Shown here: positions 41,536 to 49,647 of the stretch, in pieces
Position numbering within the stretch: position 1 is the stretch's first letter
Layout of the letters: each line of letters begins with the position of its first letter
Assembly (NCBI RefSeq): GCF_000331225.1
Contig: NZ_ANFY01000004.1
Span: 62,001 to 126,000, forward strand
DNA length: 64,000 bases
Direction: 5' to 3'
DNA from: Sandarakinorhabdus sp. AAP62
GTDB lineage: Bacteria > Pseudomonadota > Alphaproteobacteria > Sphingomonadales > Sphingomonadaceae
Notes under the pieces: model-generated
The model's input: the letters and a program-made list of their open reading frames with translations, nothing else
Told to the model about the DNA's origin: nothing
The model's database searches: none
Made by a program: the position numbers and the translations under genes

Positions 41536-42951
41536 CTATTCCGGCATCTTCACCACCGGCTTGCCCTGGCTCTTGTAGACGATCCCGTTCTTCACCACGG
41601 TCTGCACCCAGAACAGATTGTTCAGATCATGGTAGACCGGATCGCCCGGCACCACGATGATGTCGGCCAGCTTGCCTGGTTCGATGGTGCCCAGATCGGG
41701 CTTGCCCATGATGCGGGCATTCACGCGCGTGGTATCGGCAATCACCTCCAGCGGCGACAGGCCTTCATCCACCAGCACCTTCATTTCCCGCACCAGGCCA
41801 TCGCTGTTGAAGTTCATCGGCGTGCCGCTGTCGGTGCCCACGCCCATCAGCGCGTTGGACTCGATCAACTGCTTCACCTGCGGGCTGCGGAACTTGATCT
41901 GGCGGTTGATGCCCGCGAAATAGCTTTCGGCCGGCCATTCCCTGAAACTGTCCTGCATCGCCGCCCAGATATCGGCGGGGAACAGGCCTTTCAGCACCGG
42001 ATCCTGCAATCGGCCGGGGAATTGCACGGTATCGGGGTAGATCCAGCTGCGATGCGCAGCGGTCAGCACGATGGGTCGGTTGCTTTCGGAAATCGTGCGC
42101 ACCAGATCGGCGCTGTAGGTGGGGCCGCCCGCCGATCCCATGTGCTGCAGCACATCGACACCGGCATCAAAGGCATTGCGCACATCGGCTTCGGCATAAA
42201 CATGCGCATGCACCTTCACGCGATTGGCGTGCGCGGCCTTCACGATGGCGAAATAATCGTCGCGCGTCAGGCCGGCATGCGCCTTGATCACGTCAACCCC
42301 CTGCCTGACCAGGCGATCGACGACATCGGCGCCTTCCTTCGGCGTGGTGATCACCGCTGACGCCTCGGCCGGAAAGCCGCCGAACGCCCGGCGCGTCACC
42401 AGCGGCCCCGACACCTGCAGCCGCGGGCCGGGGATTTCGCCCTTCTCGATGCGGCTCCGCAGGCTGATGCTTTCGGTGGCATTGCCGCCCAGATCGATCG
42501 CCGACGTCACGCCCGACATCAGCAGCTGCCAGGCCGAAAGTTCCATCACCTTCTCGATGGAATATTTCCGGCCCGCCCCCTGCAGCCACTTGAACCAGCC
42601 GGCCTCGTCGCCAAAGCCGATCATGAACAGATGGGCATGGGCGTCGATGAGGCCGGGCATCATGGTCTGGCCGCTGGTATCGATCACTGTCGCGCCGGCC
42701 GGGATCGCCACCTCTGCCGCCGGGCCAACGGCGACAATGCGCTCACCCCGGATCACGATCCGGGCATTGTGCAGCGGCGGCACGCTCAGGCCGCTGATCA
42801 GCATGCCGCCCGTCAGCACGGTGACTGGGGTGTCCTGCGCCATCGCAGCGGCAGGCATCAGTGCCAGCAGGGCCAGCCAGCGCACCAGCATGCGAGCGGC
42901 GGCCCGGCGCCAGGTGATCCCTTCGGCCAGACCCATGCGCATTCTCATCAT
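41536..42951 (-). CDS. Secreted amidohydrolase-superfamily protein
   Basis: A 471-residue TIM-barrel metal hydrolase with an N-terminal signal (cleavage near AAAMAQ). Metal and active-site pieces: MMPGLIDAHAHLFM, the bridging-lysine segment VIKAHAGLTRDD, KVHAHVYAE, LQHMGSAG and MGVGTDSGTP. The C-terminal GTIEPGKLADIIVV closes the small beta domain. The nearest groups are imidazolonepropionase-like and Xaa-Pro dipeptidase-like amidohydrolases. It is the first gene of the minus-strand quinoprotein unit, 47 bases before the PQQ enzyme. The ATG at 42951 follows AGGGGGACG and is preferred to one at 42978. Substrate unknown. Confidence 0.87.
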   Translation of the reverse strand: MMRMRMGLAEGITWRRAAARMLVRWLALLALMPAAAMAQDTPVTVLTGGMLISGLSVPPLHNARIVIRGERIVAVGPAAEVAIPAGATVIDTSGQTMMPGLIDAHAHLFMIGFGDEAGWFKWLQGAGRKYSIEKVMELSAWQLLMSGVTSAIDLGGNATESISLRSRIEKGEIPGPRLQVSGPLVTRRAFGGFPAEASAVITTPKEGADVVDRLVRQGVDVIKAHAGLTRDDYFAIVKAAHANRVKVHAHVYAEADVRNAFDAGVDVLQHMGSAGGPTYSADLVRTISESNRPIVLTAAHRSWIYPDTVQFPGRLQDPVLKGLFPADIWAAMQDSFREWPAESYFAGINRQIKFRSPQVKQLIESNALMGVGTDSGTPMNFNSDGLVREMKVLVDEGLSPLEVIADTTRVNARIMGKPDLGTIEPGKLADIIVVPGDPVYHDLNNLFWVQTVVKNGIVYKSQGKPVVKMPE

Positions 42952-43109
42952 CGTCCCCCTGCGGCGAAGCCCTGCCATACAGCCTGTGATTGTTGCAGCC
43001 CGTCAGCAAGCCCAAAAGTGCGAGGCGCCGGCGCTTGTCCAATGTTCAGTTGCAGGCCGGCCGGATTGGCCGCTAGGCTGCGCCATCCACCTTGGCAGGG
43101 ACCATATTC

Positions 43110-44444
43110 ATGAAGCTGCGCCAGGCCGCTGCTGCGGCAAAGACCATCACCGCGGCTGAGGCGGCGGCCCTGGTGCAATCGGGCATGTGGCTGGATTATT
43201 TCGGCACCATCAACCAGCCCGATGCCTTCGATCGCGCGCTGGGGGAGCGGATCACGCAGCTTTCTGATCTGAAGGTTCGTTCCACCCTGTCGATGCGGCC
43301 GCGCGCGGTGATCGAGAAGGACCCCACCGGGCAGCACGCCCACATGATCAGCCTGCACATGAGCGGCTATGATCGCCGCCTGCACGAACAGGGCCGCTGC
43401 AGCTATACGCCGCTGAACCTGGGCGAGATTTCGGACTATTATCGCCGCTTCATTCCGCCGGTGGACATGCTGATCCTGAAGGCGCGGCCGCTGGAAAATG
43501 GTGGCTTCAACATCGGGCCCACCAATGTCTGGCTTCGTTCCATCATGGAACGGGCGCGGCTGGTCATCATCGAGACCTGCAACGCCCTGCCGCATGCCCT
43601 TGGCGAGGGCACCGACATCCCCATCAGCGAAGTCGATTACATCATCGACGGTGACGACAGCCCGGTGCCGGAACTGCCCAATGCCCCGGTGACCGATGTC
43701 GACCGGGCGGTGGCGCGGCTGATCATGGCCGAGATCGACGATGGCGCCTGCCTGCAGATCGGCATCGGCGGCATGCCCAACGCCGTGTGCGCGATGCTGG
43801 CCGAGGCCGGGATCAAGGATCTGGGTGTCCACACCGAAATGCTCACCGATGGCATTGCCGAGCTGTATCGTGCCGGGCTGATCACCGGCGCCGCCAAGGC
43901 GCTCGATCCCGGCAAGCTGGTCTATTGCTTCGCGGCCGGCACCAAGCCGCTGTATGACACGATCGATCGCAATCCCGATCTGTCGTGCCGGCCGGTGGAA
44001 TATACCAATTCCCCGCATATCGTGATGCAGAACCCCAAGGCGACGGCGATCAACAGCACGACGCAGATCGATCTTTCCGGGCAGGCCGCATCGGAAAGCG
44101 ATGGCAACCGCCACCTGACCGGCACCGGCGGCCAGGCGCAGTTCGTGCGCGGCGCCTATGCGTCGGACGGCGGCAAGAGCTTCATCTGCCTGCCCTCCAC
44201 CTACGACAAGAAGGGCGAGCGCCGCAGCCGGATCGTGTTCAACCTGACGCAAGGCAATATCGTCACCACCACCCGGGCCGACATGATGTACGTGGTGACC
44301 GAATATGGCATCGTGAACCTGAAGGGCAAATCGGTGCCGGAACGGGCGCGGGCGCTGATCGGCCTGGCCCACCCGGATTTCCGCGAGGGGCTGGAGCGCC
44401 AGGCCCATGAACATCGCCTGATCCCGCGCGGGTTCCGCTTCTGA
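43110..44444 (+). CDS. Acetyl-CoA hydrolase/CoA-transferase family protein
   Basis: A 444-residue family I CoA-transferase of the butyryl-CoA:acetate/4-hydroxybutyrate CoA-transferase type. The CoA-binding glycine loop GACLQIGIGGMPNAV and the block ASESDGNRHLTGTGGQAQF contain the likely catalytic glutamate, Glu329. VHTEMLTDGIAELY and YVVTEYGIVNLKGKSVPERARALI are also hallmarks. It moves CoA between short-chain acids, or hydrolyses acetyl-CoA-like thioesters. It stands alone, divergent from the amidohydrolase and with its own upstream region. The ATG at 43110 is chosen; a TTG six codons earlier is possible. Substrate pair not determined. Confidence 0.88.
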   Translation: MKLRQAAAAAKTITAAEAAALVQSGMWLDYFGTINQPDAFDRALGERITQLSDLKVRSTLSMRPRAVIEKDPTGQHAHMISLHMSGYDRRLHEQGRCSYTPLNLGEISDYYRRFIPPVDMLILKARPLENGGFNIGPTNVWLRSIMERARLVIIETCNALPHALGEGTDIPISEVDYIIDGDDSPVPELPNAPVTDVDRAVARLIMAEIDDGACLQIGIGGMPNAVCAMLAEAGIKDLGVHTEMLTDGIAELYRAGLITGAAKALDPGKLVYCFAAGTKPLYDTIDRNPDLSCRPVEYTNSPHIVMQNPKATAINSTTQIDLSGQAASESDGNRHLTGTGGQAQFVRGAYASDGGKSFICLPSTYDKKGERRSRIVFNLTQGNIVTTTRADMMYVVTEYGIVNLKGKSVPERARALIGLAHPDFREGLERQAHEHRLIPRGFRF

Positions 44445-44458
44445 AACGCTTCCGTACC

Positions 44459-44489
44459 GAAAAGGGCCGCCCCGGATGGAGCGGCCCTT
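44459..44489 (-). terminator. Terminator between convergent genes
   Basis: AAGGGCCGC (44462-44470) pairs with GCGGCCCTT (44481-44489) around a 10-base loop. On the minus strand the stem is followed by a T run, so it mainly serves the PEP-CTERM gene; it also lies 15 bases after the CoA-transferase stop. Confidence 0.82.
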
Positions 44490-44513
44490 CGTGTCGTGCG
44501 GTCGTTGTTGGTC

Positions 44514-45170
44514 TTAGGCAGTGACAGCGCGGCGGCGGCGGGCGGTGGCGCCCACCAGGCCAAAGCCGGCGATCAGCATCGCCCAGCTGGCCGGTTCCGG
44601 CACGACGCCCGAAGCGCCGATGGTCAGATTGTCGATCTGGAACGAGCCGCTTGTCGTGATGCCACCGTTGGGGCCGAACGCGATCGAGCGGATCTGGCGA
44701 TCCGAGGTCAAGCCCCAGAAGCTCGCCACGTTGGCCTGCAGGGCGAACAGCTGGGTGTCGCTGTTGCCAAAGGTGACAAGGGCCGAATACGGCAGAAAGC
44801 CGTCGTTGACGGTAATATCCAGGCCAACACCACCAACACCGTTGGCATTGCCGAAGCTGGTCTGATCAAAGTGCAGCGTGAAACTGCCATTGCAGCCGGC
44901 ACAGTATCTTTGACCCACAATGATGTTCAGGTTGGAAAAGCCAGTGGTTTCATAGCGCGTCTGGCCGGCAACCGCCGTCATCGCGGCATTGTTCAGGATC
45001 TGGAAGTCGCCGGAATAGCCGTCTGCCACGCCATAGCCGTCGGTGAACGAACTGGACAGCGCCGACAGGAAGGTGGCGCGGTCGCCGAACACGGTGGTTT
45101 GCGCGGACGCACCGGTCAGCGCGCTGGTGGCGGCGAGCGCAAACAGCGCGGCCTTGAGCATGGTCTTCAT
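44514..45170 (-). CDS. PEPxxWA-CTERM surface-anchor protein
   Basis: A 218-residue secreted protein: signal peptide (MKTMLKAALFALAATSALTG), a mid-region starting TTVFGDRATFLSAL that resembles the FLSAL/DxxxF openings of other PEP-CTERM proteins, a cysteine pair YCAGCNG, and a C-terminal VPEPASWAM motif, hydrophobic helix and RRRR tail. It is nearly the same anchor as in the protein at 2092-2652 (same LIAGFGLVGA helix), while the mature parts differ. The 242-base region upstream (45171-45412) is AT-rich near 45220-45270 and holds the promoters of this gene and of the divergent desulfhydrase. Mature function unknown. Confidence 0.85.
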   Translation of the reverse strand: MKTMLKAALFALAATSALTGASAQTTVFGDRATFLSALSSSFTDGYGVADGYSGDFQILNNAAMTAVAGQTRYETTGFSNLNIIVGQRYCAGCNGSFTLHFDQTSFGNANGVGGVGLDITVNDGFLPYSALVTFGNSDTQLFALQANVASFWGLTSDRQIRSIAFGPNGGITTSGSFQIDNLTIGASGVVPEPASWAMLIAGFGLVGATARRRRAVTA

Positions 45171-45412
45171 AATTTACCCCCGACTTTGTACAAGCGCCCT
45201 CTCAAGCGCACGCCAAGCAAGATTAGCGCCGCAATAAATTAAGATATTCTTTATCAATTGTATAGAAAAATCTGGGGCAATTTGGCTGTTGGCCTGCAAA
45301 TGACGCCTGCAGCCAGAGCAGCGCGTTCACTGCATTTGGTGATCGCGCAGCGCCCGGGTGCGATGCCGCGATGTGGTTGCGCGAATATCCGCTTCGTGCC
45401 ACGGCAGTGATC

Positions 45413-46417
45413 ATGAACCTCGCTCGCTTTCCCCGTCGCCGCTACACCCCAGGACACACGCCGCTGGAGCTGATGCCGCGCCTTTCGGCGGCCATTGGTG
45501 GCCCGGAATTGTGGATCAAGCGTGACGATCTGCTCGGCCTCGCCGGCGGCGGCAACAAGACGCGCAAGCTGGAATTCCTGGTCGCCGATGCGCTGGCCAA
45601 GGGGGCGGATACGCTGATCACCGTGGGCGCACCGCAGTCCAACCATTGCCGGTTGACGCTGGCGGCAGCGGCCAAGGAAGGGCTGGATTGCCGGCTGGTG
45701 ATCGAGGAGCGGGTGCCGGGCAGTTTCAGCCCGGACGCGCTGGGCAACAATCTGCTGTTCGATCTGATGGGCGCCGCATCGGTGCGCATGGTCAAGGCCG
45801 GGGCCGATCTGATGGCCGAGATGGAGGAGGACGCTGCCGCCGTGAAGGCCGCCGGTGGCCACCCCTATATCATCGTCGGCGGCGGTTCCTCGCCGCTCGG
45901 TGCGCTCGGTTATGCGGCGTGCGCGCAGGAAATCATGGACCAGGCGTTCGACATGGGCGTTGCCTTTGATCGCATCGTGGTCGCATCGGGCAGTGCCGGC
46001 ACCCATTCCGGCCTGATTGCCGGCCTGGTGGCGCTGAATGCCGGTATCCCGGTGACGGGCATCAACGTGCGCCGCCCGCGCGCCGAGCAGGAAGCCAATG
46101 TGCTTCGCCTGGCGCAGGCCACCGCCGATCTGATGGGCACGCCGCAGCCGCAGGCCGCCGACATCGTGGCGCTCGCCGATTGGGTGGGCCCGGGCTACTC
46201 GCTGCCGACGCCCGAAATGGTGGAGGCGGTGCGGCTGCTGGCAGCGAAGGAGGGCATATTGCTGGACCCGGTGTACAGCGGCAAGGCGATGGCCGGGCTG
46301 ATCGCGCTGGCGCGGCAGGGCGCGTTCAAGGGTGAACGCGTGCTGTTCCTGCACACCGGCGGCGCGCCGTCGCTGTCGGCCTTTGCCGGCGTGCTGCGCG
46401 ATCCCACCCTGAACTGA
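45413..46417 (+). CDS. D-cysteine desulfhydrase / ACC deaminase family enzyme
   Basis: A 334-residue fold-type II PLP enzyme. Lys49 in GLAGGGNKTRKLEF binds PLP and SNHCR (76-80) is the neighbouring active-site loop; VASGSAGTHSGLIAGL holds the phosphate. The opening FPRRRYTPGHTPLELMPRLS fits D-cysteine desulfhydrase and its close relative L-cysteate sulfo-lyase better than ACC deaminase of plant-associated bacteria. The reaction would release sulfide (or sulfite), pyruvate and ammonia. The start is the ATG where the conserved region begins. It is the first of five overlapping genes; the next encodes an amino-acid racemase, supporting D-amino acid metabolism. Confidence 0.87.
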   Translation: MNLARFPRRRYTPGHTPLELMPRLSAAIGGPELWIKRDDLLGLAGGGNKTRKLEFLVADALAKGADTLITVGAPQSNHCRLTLAAAAKEGLDCRLVIEERVPGSFSPDALGNNLLFDLMGAASVRMVKAGADLMAEMEEDAAAVKAAGGHPYIIVGGGSSPLGALGYAACAQEIMDQAFDMGVAFDRIVVASGSAGTHSGLIAGLVALNAGIPVTGINVRRPRAEQEANVLRLAQATADLMGTPQPQAADIVALADWVGPGYSLPTPEMVEAVRLLAAKEGILLDPVYSGKAMAGLIALARQGAFKGERVLFLHTGGAPSLSAFAGVLRDPTLN

Positions 46418-47100
46418 TGGCGCGTTACCGCACTATCGGCGTGATCGGCGGCATGGGGCCGGCGGCCACCGCTGATTTCCTCGGCCGGCTGGTCGCGGGC
46501 GTGAATGCCGCCAGCGATACCGATCACCCGCGCGTGCTGGTGGACAGTAACCCGCATGTGCCCGATCGCAACGCGGCCGCGCTGACCGGGGCGGATTCCC
46601 CCGGGCCCGCTCTGGCCGCCATGGGCGCGGCGCTGGTGGCGCAGGGCGCGCAGTTGCTGGCCATGCCGTGCAATGCCGCGCACGGCTGGGCCGATGCCAT
46701 CACGGCGGCGCCCTTCGTTTCCATGATCGATGCCGCCATTGCCGAAGCCATGGCCCACCAGCCGCGCTGCATCGGCGTGCTGGGCGTTGGCGCGACGCTG
46801 GCGCTTGATCTCTATGGCCGGGCCAGCCCGGTACCGGTACTGAATGGCGATCTTTGCGTGGTGCAGCCGGCGGTAAATGCCATCAAGGCCGGTGACCGCA
46901 GCGATGCGGTGCGTGAGCGCCTGGCCGGAGAAGCCGCACGGCTGGCCGCGGCCGGCGCTGACGTGGTGATCGCCGCCTGCACCGAAGTGCCGCTGGCCCT
47001 GACCCAGGCCGATGTGGCGGTGCCGTTGATCGATTCCACCGCCGCGCTGGCCCGCGCCACATTGGCGGCGGCGCGTTTGCCCGATAGGGTGCAGCCATGA
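46417..47100 (+). CDS. Aspartate/glutamate racemase family protein
   Basis: A 227-residue cofactor-independent racemase. The two catalytic cysteines are present: Cys85 in AMPCNAAHG and Cys188 in IAACTEVPLAL. The opening TIGVIGGMGPAATADFLGRLV is the aspartate racemase/hydantoin racemase signature, and STAALARATL closes it. It should interconvert L- and D-aspartate, glutamate or related acids. Its start codon overlaps the stop of the desulfhydrase gene (TGATG), and its end overlaps the alcohol dehydrogenase start (ATGA). Substrate specificity cannot be read from the sequence. Confidence 0.9.
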   Translation: MARYRTIGVIGGMGPAATADFLGRLVAGVNAASDTDHPRVLVDSNPHVPDRNAAALTGADSPGPALAAMGAALVAQGAQLLAMPCNAAHGWADAITAAPFVSMIDAAIAEAMAHQPRCIGVLGVGATLALDLYGRASPVPVLNGDLCVVQPAVNAIKAGDRSDAVRERLAGEAARLAAAGADVVIAACTEVPLALTQADVAVPLIDSTAALARATLAAARLPDRVQP

Positions 47101-48224
47101 GCCAGATCCCAGCCGTTCATACGAAAGCCGCCGTCCTGTCCGCCATGGGCGCTTCGCAGCCTTATGCGGCCAGCCAGCCGCTCAGCCTGAAATCGCTCGA
47201 TCTGGCGCCGCCGGGGCCGGGCGAGCTGCTGGTCCGCATCGAAGCCGCCGGCCTGTGCCACAGCGATCTTTCGGTGGTGAACGCCGATCGCCCGCGCCCG
47301 CTGCCGATGGCGCTGGGCCATGAAGCGGTGGCGCGCGTGGAAGCGGCCGGGCCAGGCGCGCGGCTGCAGCCGGGCGCGCGCGTGGTGATGGCCTTCCTGC
47401 CCGCCTGCGGCCATTGCGACGCCTGCCACCGCGGTGAGCCCTGGCTGTGCAGCAACGGCGCGGCGGCGAATGGCAAGGGTGAATTGCTCGGCGGCGGTTT
47501 CCGCCTGTCGGATTGCGGCCACCCTGTGCACCACCATCTCGGCCTGTCGGCCTTTGCCACCCACGCCGTGATCGACGAACGCAGCTGCGTCGTCATTGAT
47601 GACGATATTCCGGCCGAAATCGCCGCGCTATTCGGCTGCGCGGTGCTTACGGGCGTCGGTGCGGTGTTCAATTCCGCCGTGGTGCGCCCAGGCGAAAGCG
47701 TGGCCGTCTGGGGCCTCGGCGGCGTTGGCCTGGCGGCCTTGCTGGGCGCCGTGGCGGCCGGCGCGGAGCCGGTGATTGCCATCGACCCGGTGCCGGAAAA
47801 GCGCGCTCTGGCCCTGGAACTGGGCGCCCGTGCAGCCGTGGCGCCAGCAGACGTGGCCGAAGCCTTTGCCAAATATGGCGCGCCGCGGGTGGCCATCGAG
47901 AGCGTGGGCAGCGGCAAGGTGCTGGCCGAAGCTTATCGCACCGCCGCGCGCGGCGGCCGTATCGTGACGGTAGGACTGCCCAACCCGGCCGACCCCTTCA
48001 CCATCCCGGCGGTCAGCCTGGTGGCCGAAGCCAAGACCATCATCGGCAGCTACATGGGCTCGGCGGTGCCGGCGCGCGACATTCCGCGCTATGTCGCCTT
48101 GTGGCGGGCCGGGCGCTTGCCGGTGGAACGGCTGCTTTCCTGCGTGCGCCCGATGGCCGAGATCAACGCGGCGCTTGACGCGCTGGCCAGCGGGCAGGCC
48201 ATCCGCCAGATATTGATCCCCTGA
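47097..48224 (+). CDS. Zinc-dependent alcohol dehydrogenase (MDR family)
   Basis: A 375-residue medium-chain dehydrogenase. Catalytic zinc ligands include Cys54 in AGLCHSDLS and His75 in LGHEAVARV. The structural zinc is held by Cys104, 107, 110 and 118 (ACGHCDACHRGEPWLC). NAD binding is at VAVWGLGGVGLAALLG. The layout and the insertion after the structural zinc site resemble class III-like and arylalcohol dehydrogenases. It oxidises an alcohol or reduces an aldehyde with NAD(H). It is coupled to the racemase upstream (ATGA) and to the prepilin peptidase downstream (overlap at base 48224). Substrate unknown. Confidence 0.9.
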   Translation: MSQIPAVHTKAAVLSAMGASQPYAASQPLSLKSLDLAPPGPGELLVRIEAAGLCHSDLSVVNADRPRPLPMALGHEAVARVEAAGPGARLQPGARVVMAFLPACGHCDACHRGEPWLCSNGAAANGKGELLGGGFRLSDCGHPVHHHLGLSAFATHAVIDERSCVVIDDDIPAEIAALFGCAVLTGVGAVFNSAVVRPGESVAVWGLGGVGLAALLGAVAAGAEPVIAIDPVPEKRALALELGARAAVAPADVAEAFAKYGAPRVAIESVGSGKVLAEAYRTAARGGRIVTVGLPNPADPFTIPAVSLVAEAKTIIGSYMGSAVPARDIPRYVALWRAGRLPVERLLSCVRPMAEINAALDALASGQAIRQILIP

Positions 48225-48979
48225 TGCCCGGCCTGTGGGCGGCCATCGGCGGCGGGCTCGGCCTGCTGCTGGGCAGCTTCATCGCCGTGCTGACGTCGCG
48301 TTGGCCGCACGGCGAAACCCTGCTGGGCCGGTCGCGCTGTGATGGCTGCGGGCAAAGGCTGGGTGCGGCGGAACTGGTGCCGCTGCTCTCTCATCTGTTG
48401 CAGCGCGGGCGCTGCCGCCACTGCGGCGTGGCGATTGCCGCCCGGCACTGGCAGATCGAGCTGGCGGCCGCCGTGATCGGGGCGGGGCTGTTGTGGCGCT
48501 TTCCCGGCGTGAACGGCCTGGCACTGGCGCTGGCGGGCTGGTGGCTGCTGACGCTGCTGATCCTCGATGCCGAACACCAGTGGCTGCCCGATGCGCTCAC
48601 CCTGCCGCTGATCCCGTTTGCGCTGCTGCTGCCCGAGGCGCCGTGGGGTCTGCCGCTGGACCAGCGGCTGTGGGGCGCCGGGCTGGGCTTTGCCGGACTG
48701 TGGCTGGTCGGCCTTGGCTACCGGCGCTTGCGCGGGCGCGACGGGCTGGGCGGCGGCGATCCCAAATTGCTGGCCGGGCTCGGGGCGTTGCTGGGCGGCT
48801 GGAGCCTGCCGTTCCTGATCACCGGCGCGGCCGCATTGGGGCTGGCGCTGGCCGGTTGGGATCAGTTTCGCGGGCGCCCGGTGAATGCCACCACACGGCT
48901 TCCGTTCGGTGCCCTGCTGGCGGGCGTGGCGCTGGTTCTGCTATGGTTGGGCGCCGATTGGCTGGAGATGTTTCGATGA
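48224..48979 (+). CDS. gspO: Prepilin peptidase / N-methyltransferase (A24)
   Basis: A 251-residue inner-membrane aspartic protease with about seven to eight helices. The cytoplasmic zinc loop has Cys39/Cys42 (CDGC) and Cys64/Cys67 (CRHC). The two catalytic aspartates are Asp115 in LILDAEHQWLPDALT and Asp179 in GLGGGDPKLLAGLG. It cleaves the leader of type II pseudopilins after glycine and methylates the new N-terminus. The pseudopilins GspG, H, I and J at 58-60 kb are the obvious substrates, though the gene is in a separate, oppositely oriented unit. Overlaps on both sides couple it to an alcohol dehydrogenase and a 2OG oxygenase. Confidence 0.93.
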   Translation: MPGLWAAIGGGLGLLLGSFIAVLTSRWPHGETLLGRSRCDGCGQRLGAAELVPLLSHLLQRGRCRHCGVAIAARHWQIELAAAVIGAGLLWRFPGVNGLALALAGWWLLTLLILDAEHQWLPDALTLPLIPFALLLPEAPWGLPLDQRLWGAGLGFAGLWLVGLGYRRLRGRDGLGGGDPKLLAGLGALLGGWSLPFLITGAAALGLALAGWDQFRGRPVNATTRLPFGALLAGVALVLLWLGADWLEMFR

Positions 48980-49590
48980 GATTTGCCGGCGCTCAGCGCG
49001 TGCCCGACAAGCGGGTGGAGCTGTTCCAGCAGAAGAAGTTCCTCAGCCCCGATGAATGCGCCGGCCTGATTGCGCTGATCGACACGCTGCGCCGGCCGTC
49101 CACCATCACCGATGCCTATGGGGCCAGCGATGATTTCCGGACCAGCGAGACGGCCGATCTGCCGGCTGGCGATCCGCTGGTGGCCAGCGTCTATCGCCGG
49201 CTCGCCGATCATGCCGGGCTGAACATCGCCCATGCCGAAACGCTGCAGGGCCAGCGCTATGCACCCGGCCAGCAGTTCAAGGCGCACACGGACTATTTCG
49301 AACCGACCGGCCTGGATTATTTCCCCCACACCGCAGATGGCGGCCAGCGCACCTGGACCTTGATGGTCTATCTCAACACGCCGCAGGCGGGCGGGGCGAC
49401 GCGCTTTGTCAATCTGAACAAGATGATCCAGCCCGAAACGGGCAAATTGCTGGCGTGGAACAACCGGCTGGCCGATGGCGGCGTCAACAGCTTCACCCTG
49501 CACGCCGGCATGCCGGTGCGGGCCGGCACCAAATATATCATCACCGCCTGGTTCCGCGATCGCCCGCGCCGATATCCCGCGGTGACCTGA
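48976..49590 (+). CDS. 2OG-Fe(II) dioxygenase (prolyl 4-hydroxylase-like)
   Basis: A 204-residue oxygenase of the P4H alpha-subunit-like family. Iron ligands: His104 and Asp106 in FKAHTDYF and His176 in FTLHAGMPV. Lys186 in GTKYIITAWFR is the likely 2-oxoglutarate anchor. QRYAPGQQFK and TLMVYLNTPQAGGATRF are typical. It should hydroxylate a protein or small-molecule target using O2 and 2-oxoglutarate. The ATG overlaps the prepilin peptidase stop (ATGA), so the two are co-translated; whether they share a substrate is unknown. Many proteobacteria carry a similar stand-alone P4H homologue. Confidence 0.88.
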   Translation: MRFAGAQRVPDKRVELFQQKKFLSPDECAGLIALIDTLRRPSTITDAYGASDDFRTSETADLPAGDPLVASVYRRLADHAGLNIAHAETLQGQRYAPGQQFKAHTDYFEPTGLDYFPHTADGGQRTWTLMVYLNTPQAGGATRFVNLNKMIQPETGKLLAWNNRLADGGVNSFTLHAGMPVRAGTKYIITAWFRDRPRRYPAVT

Positions 49591-49594
49591 CACG

Positions 49595-49626
49595 AAAAAG
49601 CCGTCGGCGCCCGGGGCGCCGACGGC
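49595..49626 (-). terminator. Strong terminator of the TonB receptor operon
   Basis: A perfect 12-bp GC-rich stem (49600-49611 with 49615-49626) with a 3-base loop, followed on the minus strand by five T residues. It ends the lipoprotein/TonB receptor unit and lies just past the stop of the convergent 2OG oxygenase gene. Confidence 0.9.
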
Positions 49627-49647
49627 AGTATCGGGGGGTAAAGCAAA

